Position numbers and translations under genes: made by a program. Source: Citrobacter koseri ATCC BAA-895 (GTDB taxonomy: Bacteria > Pseudomonadota > Gammaproteobacteria > Enterobacterales > Enterobacteriaceae). From it: a DNA stretch of 64,000 bases. Under the pieces are notes generated by a model, which saw only the letters and a program-made list of their open reading frames with translations, was not told the origin of the DNA and made no database searches. Within the stretch, counting starts at the first letter, position 1, and each line of letters begins with the position of its first letter. Below are positions 1-8,582 of the stretch, piece by piece. The stretch lies in NCBI RefSeq assembly GCF_000018045.1, contig NC_009792.1, positions 3,348,001 to 3,412,000 on the forward strand, given 5' to 3'.

Positions 1-12
1 GCAATGTGTCCT

Positions 13-60
13 ATCCGGCCTACAGATTGTAGGCCCGGTAAGCGCAGCGCCACCGGGCAT
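13..60. repeat. REP palindromic element at mpl 3' end
   Basis: GC-rich imperfect palindrome of the enterobacterial REP type (arms ATCCGGCCTAC and GTAGGCCCGGTAAGCGCAGC, ending in CACCGGGCA). It lies immediately downstream of the mpl stop codon and is cut by the window edge. Such elements usually stabilise mRNA 3' ends or bind Pol I, gyrase or IHF. Confidence 0.85.
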
Positions 61-64
61 ATGA

Positions 65-1438
65 TTACTCCGCAGCCTCTGCCTTTTTCGCCAGGCCATC
101 CAACAGTTTTTGATGGATGCCGCCGAACCCGCCGTTGCTCATCACCAGAATATGATCGCCAGGCTGCGCGGTTTTCACCACCATATCGGCCAGCGCGTCC
201 ACATCTCCGCTCCAGTGCGCAGGCTGAACACAGGCATCCGCGACTTCCGCCACCTGCCACGGAATATGCTGCGGTTGCAACAAGAACACTTCATCCGCAC
301 GCCCTAACGACGGAGCCAGATCGTCTTTGCAAAGACCCATCTTCATGGTGTTGGAGCGCGGTTCCAGCACCGCAAGAATACGCGCCGTACCGCCCACTTT
401 ACTGCGCAACGCCGCAAGCGTCGCCAGGATCGCCGTCGGGTGGTGAGCGAAATCGTCATACACCGTCACACCGTTGGCTTCACCGCGCAACTCCAGACGA
501 CGACGGGCGTTGATGAACGATCCCAACGCGTTAGCCGCATCCGCAGGCATCACGCCAACATGACGAGCGGCGGCAATCGCCATCAGCCCGTTATTCATAT
601 TATGTTCACCGACCAGCGACCACTTCACTTCACCGGCTTTTTCACCGTCCAGCCACACTTCCCAAACGGATGCATCCGCGTTCAGTTTCTTCGCCTGCCA
701 GTGCCCCTGCTCGCCCACCAGTTCCTGCTCGCTCCAGCAGCCCATCGCGATCGTCTGCTTCAGGTTGATGTCGTGTTCCGGGAAAATAATGCGCCCTTGC
801 CCCGGCACGATGCGCACCAGGTGGTGGAACTGCTTCTGAATCGCTTTCAGATCGTCAAAGATGTCCGCATGGTCGAACTCAAGGTTGTTGAGGATCAGCG
901 TGCGCGGGCAGTAGTGCACAAACTTGGAACGCTTATCGAAGAACGCGCAGTCGTACTCATCCGCCTCAATGACGAAGAAGTGACTTTCACCCAGACGGGC
1001 AGAAACGTCGAAATTACCCGGAACGCCGCCAATCACGAAGCCCGGCTGATAACCGCAGGCTTCCAGAATCCAGGTCGCCATGCCTGCCGTGGTGGTTTTA
1101 CCGTGCGTACCGGCTACGGCCAGCACCCAGCGATCGCGCAGAACAAAGTCATGCAGCCACTGCGGGCCGGACATATACGGAATGTTCTTTTCCAGCACCG
1201 CTTCAACACACGGATTTCCACGGGTCATGGCGTTGCCGATGATCACCAGGTCTGGCTGTGGGTCGAGCTGGCTGGCGTCGTAACCCTGAATTAAATCAAT
1301 GCCCTGCTTCTCAAGCAGGGTGCTCATCGGCGGATACACATTGGCGTCCGAACCCGTTACTTCATGACCGAGCGAGCGCGCCAGCATCGCCAGACCGCCC
1401 ATGAAAGTGCCACAAATTCCCAAAATATGAATGCGCAT
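65..1438 (-). CDS. mpl: UDP-N-acetylmuramate:L-alanyl-gamma-D-glutamyl-meso-diaminopimelate ligase
   Basis: Cytoplasmic murein-recycling ligase that rejoins the recovered tripeptide L-Ala-gamma-D-Glu-mDAP to UDP-MurNAc, so wall peptides re-enter precursor synthesis. It has 457 residues, the usual Mpl length. An N-terminal Rossmann domain (HILGICGTFMGG, about 3-15) is followed by the Mur-ligase ATP loop GTHGKTTT at 110-117. The central domain carries EADEYD near 158 and the C-terminal domain YDDFAHHPTAI near 325. The ATG start sits 175 bp from the divergent fbp start. The gene ends in a REP element. The assignment rests on clear similarity to E. coli Mpl and on the mpl/fbp gene order. Confidence 0.97.
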   Translation of the reverse strand: MRIHILGICGTFMGGLAMLARSLGHEVTGSDANVYPPMSTLLEKQGIDLIQGYDASQLDPQPDLVIIGNAMTRGNPCVEAVLEKNIPYMSGPQWLHDFVLRDRWVLAVAGTHGKTTTAGMATWILEACGYQPGFVIGGVPGNFDVSARLGESHFFVIEADEYDCAFFDKRSKFVHYCPRTLILNNLEFDHADIFDDLKAIQKQFHHLVRIVPGQGRIIFPEHDINLKQTIAMGCWSEQELVGEQGHWQAKKLNADASVWEVWLDGEKAGEVKWSLVGEHNMNNGLMAIAAARHVGVMPADAANALGSFINARRRLELRGEANGVTVYDDFAHHPTAILATLAALRSKVGGTARILAVLEPRSNTMKMGLCKDDLAPSLGRADEVFLLQPQHIPWQVAEVADACVQPAHWSGDVDALADMVVKTAQPGDHILVMSNGGFGGIHQKLLDGLAKKAEAAE

Positions 1439-1613
1439 ACGTCACTACCCTTTTTTAATCTGGGGGCCATTTTACGCACATGTCAGGCAAGTGAGAAACG
1501 CATTTCAGGATATTCCGTACTTTGCTGGCGCGATTCACCTGAGCGCGGCCGCTGAAATATTTGTTAAGATTGTTACGGTCGCTTTACTCCATATCAATTG
1601 CAGGGAAAGTGTT

Positions 1614-2612
1614 ATGAAAACGTTAGGTGAATTTATTGTCGAAAAGCAGCACGAGTTCTCTCATGCTACCGGTGAGCTCACTGCTTTGTTGTCGGCAATA
1701 AAGCTGGGCGCCAAGATCATCCACCGCGATATCAACAAGGCCGGTCTGGTCGATATCCTGGGTGCCAGCGGTGCTGAGAACGTGCAGGGCGAGGTTCAGC
1801 AGAAACTCGACCTGTTCGCGAACGAAAAACTGAAAGCTGCACTGAAGGCGCGTGATATTGTGGCGGGCATCGCTTCTGAAGAAGAAGATGAAATTGTCGT
1901 CTTTGAAGGCTGCGAACACGCGAAATACGTGGTGCTGATGGACCCACTGGATGGCTCGTCCAACATCGATGTTAACGTCTCTGTCGGTACTATTTTCTCT
2001 ATCTACCGCCGCGTAACGCCTGTCGGCACGCCGGTGACGGAAGAAGATTTCCTGCAACCGGGCAACAAGCAGGTAGCTGCGGGTTATGTGGTCTACGGCT
2101 CTTCAACCATGCTGGTTTACACCACCGGCTGCGGCGTACACGCCTTCACCTACGATCCGTCGCTGGGCGTTTTCTGCCTGTGCCAGGAGCGTATGCGCTT
2201 CCCGGAGAAGGGTAACACCTACTCCATTAACGAAGGCAACTACATCAAATTCCCGAATGGCGTGAAGAAGTACATTAAGTTCTGCCAGGAAGAGGACAAG
2301 TCCACGAATCGCCCGTACACCTCGCGCTATATTGGTTCCCTGGTGGCGGATTTCCACCGCAACCTGCTGAAAGGCGGGATCTACCTCTACCCGAGCACCG
2401 CCAGCCACCCGGAAGGGAAACTGCGTCTGCTGTACGAATGCAACCCGATGGCCTTCCTGGCTGAGCAGGCGGGCGGCAAAGCGAGCGACGGTAAAGAGCG
2501 CATTCTGGATATTACGCCGGAAAGCCTGCACCAGCGCCGTCCGTTCTTCGTCGGCACCGATCATATGGTGGAAGACGTAGAACGCTTCATCCGCGAGTTC
2601 CCGGACGCATAA
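1614..2612 (+). CDS. fbp: Fructose-1,6-bisphosphatase class I
   Basis: Hydrolyses fructose 1,6-bisphosphate to fructose 6-phosphate, the committed gluconeogenic step; it is a cytoplasmic, AMP-inhibited homotetramer. The protein has 332 residues. The metal-binding acidic cluster SEEE lies at 89-92 and the signature DPLDGSSN at 110-117, followed by the phosphate-binding regions. The open frame reaches back to 1431, but the ATG at 1614 gives the family N-terminus (MKTLGEFIVEKQ) and has AGGGA 8 bases upstream, so it is chosen. Transcribed divergently from mpl; a REP pair follows the stop. Confidence 0.97.
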   Translation: MKTLGEFIVEKQHEFSHATGELTALLSAIKLGAKIIHRDINKAGLVDILGASGAENVQGEVQQKLDLFANEKLKAALKARDIVAGIASEEEDEIVVFEGCEHAKYVVLMDPLDGSSNIDVNVSVGTIFSIYRRVTPVGTPVTEEDFLQPGNKQVAAGYVVYGSSTMLVYTTGCGVHAFTYDPSLGVFCLCQERMRFPEKGNTYSINEGNYIKFPNGVKKYIKFCQEEDKSTNRPYTSRYIGSLVADFHRNLLKGGIYLYPSTASHPEGKLRLLYECNPMAFLAEQAGGKASDGKERILDITPESLHQRRPFFVGTDHMVEDVERFIREFPDA

Positions 2613-2630
2613 TTATCATTAATCGCACGG

Positions 2631-2709
2631 ATGTAGGCCGGATAAAACGCGCAGCGTTGCCATCCGGCAATTTATTGCCTGGTGGCGGCTTCGCCTTATC
2701 CGGCCTACG
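2631..2709. repeat. BIME (paired REP elements) between fbp and the chemoreceptor gene
   Basis: Two head-to-head REP units (GTAGGCCGGATAA ... GCCATCCGGCA, then TGCCTGGTGGCGGCTTCGCC ... ATCCGGCCTAC) lie between the converging 3' ends of fbp and the chemoreceptor gene. Confidence 0.85.
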
Positions 2710-2714
2710 TTCGG

Positions 2715-3827
2715 TTACGCTGCCTGTAGCTTAAATACGGCCATCGCCTCCAGCAGCGCATGGGACTGCTCTTCCAGCGAACGGGTGGCTGCGGAAGATT
2801 GCTGTACCAGCGCCGCGTTCTGCTGTGCGGTTTCATCCATCTGACTGACCGCGATATTCACCTGCTCAATGCCCCGGCTCTGTTCCTGAGAAGCACTGGC
2901 AATCTCACGCATCAGTTTGGTCATGCGCATCACTTCTGTCGCAATCTCATCCATCGTTTCACCGGCCTGCATCGCCAGATCGCTGCCCTCTCCGACATGC
3001 GTTTGCGAGTCGCTGATGAGCGCGCGGATCTCTTTCGCGGCATCGGCGCTGCGGCTGGCGAGATTACGCACCTCACCGGCAACCACCGCAAAACCGCGCC
3101 CCTGTTCACCAGCGCGCGCCGCTTCAACGGAGGCATTCAGCGCCAGAATATTGGTCTGGAAAGCGATGCCGTCAATTACGCCGAGAATATCGGCGATACG
3201 GTCAGAGCTGCCGGAAATATCACGCATTTTCTCAATGACATAGCACACCATCTCACTACCGCGATCGGCGGTGTCCGAGACTGATTTCGCCAGTTGGTGC
3301 GCCTGATCGGCATTTTCAGCGTTCAGTTTCACCGTCGCAGTCAGCTCTTCCATGCTGGCGGCTGTCTGTTCCAGCGAGGTGGCCGTAGACTCCGTGCGTT
3401 GCGCCAGATGCAGGTTGCCCGCCGTCAGTTCACGGCTGCCGGTATCAATCTGCGTGCTGGCGTCACGAACGCGTACCACGGATTCACTCAGCGCCGCACG
3501 CATCTCTTCAAGGGCGGTATTCAGACGGTTAAATTCAGAGCTGGCAAAATGGCTTACCGTTGGCGATAAATCCCCTGTCGCCAGACGCTCCAGTTGCTCA
3601 ACAACATTATCAAGAGGTTTCAGGAGCTTATTACGCAACATCAGCCATACCAGCGCCAAGAGGCCGATGGCGGCCAGCGTCGCCCCCGTCATCACCCCAT
3701 AATAGACCCAGGAAGTGATAATACGGGTGGAGGCGTAGAGCCCCATACCGCCCGTCAGCAACAGGAGCAGGGTAAGTAAAGACAGTAAAACCAGTAAACT
3801 TGTACGAATAGAGAGGGATTTTGGCAT
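2715..3827 (-). CDS. Methyl-accepting chemotaxis protein without a periplasmic sensor domain
   Basis: Inner-membrane chemoreceptor of 370 residues. Two hydrophobic helices (about 10-32 and 42-64) are separated by only about 10 residues, so the usual 150-residue ligand-binding domain is absent. A HAMP domain (about 66-118) and a complete cytoplasmic signalling coiled coil follow, with the conserved CheA/CheW-contacting tip (DGIAFQTNILALNASVEAAR, then AGEQGRGFAVVA) near 215-250. The protein ends at AVFKLQAA and lacks the NWETF tail that tethers CheR/CheB. A sigma-28 promoter lies directly upstream, supporting expression with the flagellar regulon. It follows the galactofuranose transporter operon on the same strand. 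Signalling through HAMP, the membrane or partner receptors is an inference. No ortholog is known to me at this site in E. coli K-12. Confidence 0.9.
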   Translation of the reverse strand: MPKSLSIRTSLLVLLSLLTLLLLLTGGMGLYASTRIITSWVYYGVMTGATLAAIGLLALVWLMLRNKLLKPLDNVVEQLERLATGDLSPTVSHFASSEFNRLNTALEEMRAALSESVVRVRDASTQIDTGSRELTAGNLHLAQRTESTATSLEQTAASMEELTATVKLNAENADQAHQLAKSVSDTADRGSEMVCYVIEKMRDISGSSDRIADILGVIDGIAFQTNILALNASVEAARAGEQGRGFAVVAGEVRNLASRSADAAKEIRALISDSQTHVGEGSDLAMQAGETMDEIATEVMRMTKLMREIASASQEQSRGIEQVNIAVSQMDETAQQNAALVQQSSAATRSLEEQSHALLEAMAVFKLQAA

Positions 3828-3834
3828 CGTTATC

Positions 3835-3878
3835 TTTCCGGTTGTAGGGATATAGAATCTATCGACTACAACCGGAAA
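3835..3878. repeat. 13-bp perfect inverted repeat before the chemoreceptor gene
   Basis: Arms TTTCCGGTTGTAG (3835-3847) and CTACAACCGGAAA (3866-3878) are separated by 18 bases that themselves hold a small palindrome (TAGAATCTA). The arm nearer the gene contains the likely ribosome-binding bases GGAAAG. No U-tract follows on either strand, so it does not look like an intrinsic terminator. Confidence 0.85.
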
Positions 3879-3885
3879 AAGTTTA
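3859..3885 (-). promoter_or_regulatory. Sigma-28 (FliA) promoter of the sensorless chemoreceptor
   Basis: On the minus strand TAAACTTT (3878-3885), 11 bases, then GTCGATAG (3859-3866). The FliA consensus is TAAAGTTT-N11-GCCGATAA, so 7/8 and 6/8 positions match at exact spacing. Predicted start is near 3852, giving a leader of about 25 nt. Confidence 0.75.
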
Positions 3886-3908
3886 TACGTTTCAGGAAAT
3901 TCAATATG

Positions 3909-4910
3909 TTACTTCGGTGTTGCGGCCGTGTTGACACGCGTAACCGGAGAACTCTGGCGGTTCTCCCACAGCACCGTCAGACCACGCTGCAAGGCAATAA
4001 AAATAAACAACAAAATCCCGATAGCGATCTTCGTCCACCAGGAACTCAGCGTGCCATCGAAGTTAATATAGGTCTGGATCAGCCCCTGGATCGCCACGCC
4101 GAACAGCGTACCTAACACCGTCCCCACGCCTCCGCTCAGCAACGTACCGCCAATCACCACCGATGCGATGGCATCCAGCTCAACGCCAACGCCCGCCAGC
4201 GCATAACCGGCCTGGGTATAAATGGAGAAAACAATACCCGCCAGCGTCGCAAGCCCGGTAGAGAGCATATAAATACGGATGGTGGTGCTGCGCGTCGAAA
4301 TCCCCATCAGGTTCGCCGACGCCGCATTTCCGCCAATGGCGTAAACCTGATTACCAAACCGCGTACGGTGCGCGAGGAAAATGCCGATCACCACCACCGC
4401 CAGCATCAGCAGCCCCATTGCGCTCAGACGCCCGCCGCCGGGGATTTTCCACGCCAGGCTGGAGAGCGTATCGTAAATCGGGTGGTTAATCGGAATCGAC
4501 TCCTCAGACACCAGATAACTGACGCCACGCAGGAAGAACATCCCCGCCAGCGTAATGATAAACGCCGGAATCTTCAGCGCATCAATCAGCAGCCCCATAA
4601 ATGCCCCGAACGCACAGCCCATCGCCAGTACCAGCGGGAAGGCCAGCAGCGGCGAGATCCCCCAGTAGCCAATGGCCTTCGCCAGAAAAACGCCGGTAAA
4701 CGCGATCACCGATCCCACGGACAGATCGATGCCGCCGGAGAGGATCACGAAGGTCATGCCAACCGCGATAATCCCGAGGAAAGCGTTATCGGTCAGGATA
4801 TTGCAGATAACCCGGGTTGAGGCGAAACCGGGGAACTGCGTCAGGCAATAGAGATAGCCCAGCACAAAAACCCCGAGGGTGATCATCAACGGTAAGTTAC
4901 GTTTTATCAC
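3909..4910 (-). CDS. yjfF: Galactofuranose ABC transporter permease YjfF
   Basis: Inner-membrane permease of the RbsC/AraH family (BPD_transp_2), one half of the translocation channel of the YtfQRT-YjfF galactofuranose importer. It has 333 residues with eight to ten hydrophobic segments; the family motif SGGIDLSVGS lies near 58-67. The chosen start is the GTG at 4910 (IKRNLPLM follows). AGGAG at 4920-4924 is 9 bases away and the N-terminus then agrees with E. coli; a GTG six bases upstream (4916) is also possible. The start region overlaps the 3' end of ytfT, so the two permeases are probably translationally coupled. Confidence 0.95.
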   Translation of the reverse strand: MIKRNLPLMITLGVFVLGYLYCLTQFPGFASTRVICNILTDNAFLGIIAVGMTFVILSGGIDLSVGSVIAFTGVFLAKAIGYWGISPLLAFPLVLAMGCAFGAFMGLLIDALKIPAFIITLAGMFFLRGVSYLVSEESIPINHPIYDTLSSLAWKIPGGGRLSAMGLLMLAVVVIGIFLAHRTRFGNQVYAIGGNAASANLMGISTRSTTIRIYMLSTGLATLAGIVFSIYTQAGYALAGVGVELDAIASVVIGGTLLSGGVGTVLGTLFGVAIQGLIQTYINFDGTLSSWWTKIAIGILLFIFIALQRGLTVLWENRQSSPVTRVNTAATPK

Positions 4911-5919
4911 GACCACGCACTCCTTTTATCAGACTGATAAAGCGCTGCGACTGCACAATCAGCACGCATAACACCACGATGGCTTTGACGACCTGGTTCA
5001 TCTCCGGCGGAAAGCCTGACAGCAGGATGCCGGTATTCATCCCCTGGATAATCAATGCGCCCACGACCGACAGCAGCAGGTTAAAGCGCCCGCCCATCAG
5101 CGAGCCGCCGCCAATAACCACGGCCAGAATGGCGTCCAGCTCCAGCCAGAGTCCGGCGTTGTTGGCGTCCGCGCCGCGAATATCCGCCGTGATGATAATG
5201 CCCGCAATCGCCGCGCACAGGCCGCTCAGAACATAGGTGAGCATGACGATAATGCGGGTGTTCACCCCGGCATTTTTCGCCGCCCGAATGTTGATCCCCA
5301 CCGCTTCAATGAACATCCCCAGCGCCGTTTTACGTGTCAGCAGCCAGAACACCACCAGGGTAAGCAGCGCGATAATCACGGGCGTCGGAAACAGCAACAG
5401 CGAACCGCTGCCGAACCACGATAAGTTGGGTGAGTTAAAGGTGACGATCTGCCCGGAGGTGATGAGTTGCGCCACGCCACGTCCGGCCACCATCAGAATG
5501 AGCGTGGCGACAAACGGCTGAATTTTAAGGATCGCCACCAGAATGCCATTCCACAAGCCCGCCAGTACGCCTGTTCCCAGCGCCGCGAGCAGCACCACCG
5601 GTAAGCTGTGCCCGGCCACCGTCATGGCGGCAGTAGTCGCCCCGGCAATCGCCATTACCGCCCCGACGGAGAGATCGATACCGCCAGTGGCGATCACCAG
5701 CGTCATCCCAATCGCCAGCAGCGCAACGGGAGCCGCGCGGTTAAGAATGTCAATCGGGCTGCCGAACAGGCGACCGTCCTGCAAAATCACCTGCCAGAAA
5801 TGCGGCGCCACCAGGCTGTCCACCAACAGCACCAGCAGCAATGCCACGATCTGCGGCATACCTGTCGGCCAGCGAAAACGTCGCTTCGGCGGTGTGGTTT
5901 GCGGGAGAGACTGAGGCAT
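4897..5919 (-). CDS. ytfT: Galactofuranose ABC transporter permease YtfT
   Basis: Second inner-membrane permease of the galactofuranose importer and homologous to YjfF, about 340 residues. It has a cytoplasmic basic N-terminus (TPPKRRFRWP) and multiple hydrophobic segments. The motif ATGGIDLSVGA near 78-88 corresponds to SGGIDLSVGS in YjfF. ATG at 5919 is preferred because AAGGAGA (5928-5934) is about 9 bases upstream; a GTG one codon earlier could also be used. It starts 13 bp after the ytfR stop and overlaps yjfF downstream, so it sits inside the operon. Confidence 0.95.
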   Translation of the reverse strand: MPQSLPQTTPPKRRFRWPTGMPQIVALLLVLLVDSLVAPHFWQVILQDGRLFGSPIDILNRAAPVALLAIGMTLVIATGGIDLSVGAVMAIAGATTAAMTVAGHSLPVVLLAALGTGVLAGLWNGILVAILKIQPFVATLILMVAGRGVAQLITSGQIVTFNSPNLSWFGSGSLLLFPTPVIIALLTLVVFWLLTRKTALGMFIEAVGINIRAAKNAGVNTRIIVMLTYVLSGLCAAIAGIIITADIRGADANNAGLWLELDAILAVVIGGGSLMGGRFNLLLSVVGALIIQGMNTGILLSGFPPEMNQVVKAIVVLCVLIVQSQRFISLIKGVRGRDKT

Positions 5920-5932
5920 CACACTATTCTCC

Positions 5933-7435
5933 TTACGCCGCAATGGCGTTCATGATCGCCGGAACGGACAGTTCCGCCAGCGGGATCTCCGCCACCTGTT
6001 TACGATCGCGCATGATGATCACCCGATCGGCATAGCCCACCAGTTCCTCCAGTTCAGAGGAGATGACCAGCAGCGCCAGCCCGTCCGCACACAGCGTTTC
6101 GATCAGGCGGATGATCTCCGCATGCGCCCCAACGTCGATGCCGCGTGTCGGTTCATCCAGGATCAGGAACTGCGGTTTGGTCAGCAACCAGCGCGACAGC
6201 AACACTTTTTGCTGATTGCCGCCGGAGAGAAATTCAATCGGCTGTTCCGCACTGGGGGTACGAATACCCAACTGGCGGATAAAACGCTCGGCAATCTCCT
6301 GCTGTTCTCTGCGGGAAATCGGCCGCAGCCAGCCTCGCTGCGCCTGTAGCGCCAGAATGATATTTTCCCGTACCGATGCGGCGGCAATAATGCCGTCCGT
6401 TTTCCTGTCTTCCGGGCAAAAGCCAATCCCAAGGCACGAAGCCTGATGCGGCGATCGCAGGGTTTGCGGCTTACCTTTGATCATCGCACTGCCGCTGTCG
6501 GCCGGTTTAATGCCGAAGATCACCTCTGCGGTTTCGGTACGCCCCGATCCCAACAGCCCTGCCAGACCGACGATCTCGCCGGGGCGGACTTCCAGGCTGA
6601 ACGGCGAGATGGTGCCTTTCCTGCCGTAATCTTTAAAGGCAGCCACCGGTTTATCGCTCAGCAAGGTGCGCCCCGCCCGCCGTAGCGCATGGGTCTCCAG
6701 TTCGCGCCCCAGCATCATTTTCACCAGTTCGATCTGTGGAAGCTCACGGGTTTCGCGGCAGCCGACAAAGCTGCCGTTGCGTAACACGGTGATCCGATCG
6801 CTCACCTGATAAACCTGATCGAGAAAGTGCGTAACAAAGATCAGGCTGACGCCGCGATCGCGCAGATGGCGCATCAGGCCAAACAGCATCTCAACTTCCT
6901 GGGTGTCGAGGCTGGCGGTGGGTTCGTCGAGGATCAGGACTTTCGCGGAGAGATCGATGGCCCGGCAGATAGCGACAATCTGCTGCATTGCAACGGAAAA
7001 GCGGTTGAGCGGCTCACGCACATCCAGCGAAAAGCCGTAAGAGGCCATCAATTCTGTAGCGCGTTTCTCCATTTCTTTGCGCCGTAGCAGGCCAAAACGC
7101 CGGGGCTCACGACCGATAAACAGGTTATCCGCCACCGACATATTGGGCAGAAGGTTAACCTCCTGGTAGACGGTTCCGATCCCCAGTTGCTGGGCATGCG
7201 CGGTATTCTTCGGTGAAATCGCCTGGCCTTCCAGCCAGATTGTGCCGCGATCGGCATGGTATACGCCGGTTAATGCTTTAATCAGCGTTGATTTTCCCGC
7301 CCCGTTTTCCCCGAGCAGCGCCATGATTTCGCCCCGGCGCAGGCTAAAATCGACGTTATCCAGCGCCTTAACGCCGGGAAAGAATTTACTGAGTCCCTCG
7401 GTACGGAGGATTTCCTGATTTTGGTCGATGGTCAT
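5933..7435 (-). CDS. ytfR: Galactofuranose ABC transporter ATP-binding protein YtfR
   Basis: Cytoplasmic ATPase of the galactofuranose importer: 500 residues with two tandem ABC modules, the layout of RbsA/MglA. Module 1 has Walker A GENGAGKST (42-50), Walker B LILDEPTAS and VTHFLDQV. Module 2 has a degenerate Walker A (GLLGSGRTE), signature SGGNQQKV and Walker B LILDEPTRGID. The degenerate second site is normal in this family. ATG at 7435 with GGAGGA about 6 bases upstream is used rather than an upstream in-frame ATG. A BIME separates it from ytfQ, which often lowers expression of downstream transporter genes relative to the binding protein. Confidence 0.96.
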   Translation of the reverse strand: MTIDQNQEILRTEGLSKFFPGVKALDNVDFSLRRGEIMALLGENGAGKSTLIKALTGVYHADRGTIWLEGQAISPKNTAHAQQLGIGTVYQEVNLLPNMSVADNLFIGREPRRFGLLRRKEMEKRATELMASYGFSLDVREPLNRFSVAMQQIVAICRAIDLSAKVLILDEPTASLDTQEVEMLFGLMRHLRDRGVSLIFVTHFLDQVYQVSDRITVLRNGSFVGCRETRELPQIELVKMMLGRELETHALRRAGRTLLSDKPVAAFKDYGRKGTISPFSLEVRPGEIVGLAGLLGSGRTETAEVIFGIKPADSGSAMIKGKPQTLRSPHQASCLGIGFCPEDRKTDGIIAAASVRENIILALQAQRGWLRPISRREQQEIAERFIRQLGIRTPSAEQPIEFLSGGNQQKVLLSRWLLTKPQFLILDEPTRGIDVGAHAEIIRLIETLCADGLALLVISSELEELVGYADRVIIMRDRKQVAEIPLAELSVPAIMNAIAA

Positions 7436-7468
7436 GGCATTCCTCCGGTTCGAAAGCACGGCCTTTCC

Positions 7469-7541
7469 GTAGGCCCGATAAGCGCAGCGCCATCAGGCAA
7501 TAAATGCCGGATGGCGGCGTAACGCCTTATCCGGCCTACAG
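7469..7541. repeat. BIME between ytfQ and ytfR
   Basis: Two inverted REP units (GTAGGCCCGATAAGCGCAGC ... ATCAGGCA, then TGCCGGATGGCGG ... TATCCGGCCTAC) lie inside the transporter operon. In E. coli transport operons such elements protect upstream mRNA, favouring excess binding protein. Confidence 0.85.
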
Positions 7542-7557
7542 AAGACCAACAGCAAAA

Positions 7558-8514
7558 TCAGTAGCCCATGTTTTTCTTCTTCTCTAACTCTTCTTTTGCG
7601 GTGTCAGGCAGGTACAGCGTCGATTTGGTGATGGTCAGCTTCTCAGGCATCGTGCCGTCTTTTTTGTATTTCTCCAGCGCATCGAAAGCGGGCCCGGCCA
7701 TGTTCGGCGTCAGTTCAACGCTGGCATTGGCTTCGCCATCAATCATCGCTTTATAGATATCCGGCACGCCGTCGATAGAGCCCGTCAGAATATCTTTGCC
7801 CGGCTTCAGGCCCGCTTCTTTAATCGCCTGGATCGCGCCGATCACCATGTCGTCGTTATGGGCGTAAACCATGCAGATGTTTTTGCCGTTGTTTTCCGCT
7901 TTGATAAAGCTCTCCATCACCTCTTTCCCTTTACTACGGGTAAAGTCGCCAGACTGAGAGCGGATGATTTTGATGTTTGGCGCTTTGGCGATGGCTTCGG
8001 CAAACCCTTTCTTACGGTCGATCGCCACGCTGGCCCCAACGGTGCCTTGCAGCTCAACAACGTTACACGGCTTGCCATCCACCTCTTTTACCAGCCAGTC
8101 GCCGATCAATCTGCCTTCCAGCACGTTGTCGGCGGTGACGGTGGTCATATAGAGCGATTTGTCTTTAACATCAATGGAGCGGTCGAGCAGAAAGACCGGA
8201 ATTTCCGCATCTTTGGCTTCTTTTAAGACCGGTTCCCAGCCTGTCGCGACCACTGGCGCAATAAAGATGGCGTCCACGCCCTGAGCGACAAATGAGCGTA
8301 CAGCTTTAATCTGGTTTTCCTGTTTTTGCTGACCGTCGGCAATTTTCAGCGTGATGCCGCGTTTTTCGGCCTCGCTCTTCGCCACGTTGGTTTCGGCGGC
8401 GCGCCAGCCGGACTCAGAGCCGACCTGCGAAAATCCTACGGTTAAAGGGGCGGCCATTGCCATAGACGACATGGCTGCCGAAACTGCTGTGACTAAAAGT
8501 AAGCGCTTCCACAT
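7558..8514 (-). CDS. ytfQ: Periplasmic galactofuranose-binding protein
   Basis: Periplasmic receptor that delivers galactofuranose to YtfR/YtfT/YjfF. It has 318 residues. A Sec signal peptide MWKRLLLVTAVSAAMSSMAMA (1-21) is followed by a two-lobed Peripla_BP_4 fold. Sugar-binding-type motifs such as FIAPVV, PVFLLDRS and YAHNDDMVIGA are visible. The open frame extends 42 codons upstream, but ATG at 8514 starts the signal peptide and has GAGGA 7 bases away. First gene of the operon. A 27-bp palindrome lies about 70-95 bp upstream of the start and may be its operator. Divergent from ppa. Confidence 0.97.
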   Translation of the reverse strand: MWKRLLLVTAVSAAMSSMAMAAPLTVGFSQVGSESGWRAAETNVAKSEAEKRGITLKIADGQQKQENQIKAVRSFVAQGVDAIFIAPVVATGWEPVLKEAKDAEIPVFLLDRSIDVKDKSLYMTTVTADNVLEGRLIGDWLVKEVDGKPCNVVELQGTVGASVAIDRKKGFAEAIAKAPNIKIIRSQSGDFTRSKGKEVMESFIKAENNGKNICMVYAHNDDMVIGAIQAIKEAGLKPGKDILTGSIDGVPDIYKAMIDGEANASVELTPNMAGPAFDALEKYKKDGTMPEKLTITKSTLYLPDTAKEELEKKKNMGY

Positions 8515-8582
8515 AATGATGTCCTCGTAGCCCAGGTTATTGTTGGGTGAAAAGCATTCGCGAGGAAAACTATAGACAATAG

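Noticed and set aside
1431..1613. N-terminal extension of the fbp reading frame
   Set aside because: The frame is open, but the family start and a ribosome site are at 1614; the extension reads the mpl/fbp promoter region.
2631..2709. REP palindromes as a CRISPR array
   Set aside because: Units are inverted pairs of about 35 bp dispersed one or two per gene junction, without regular unique spacers or cas genes.
3835..3878. Inverted repeat as a rho-independent terminator of the ytfQ operon
   Set aside because: No U-tract follows on the minus strand, and the promoter elements of the next gene overlap it.
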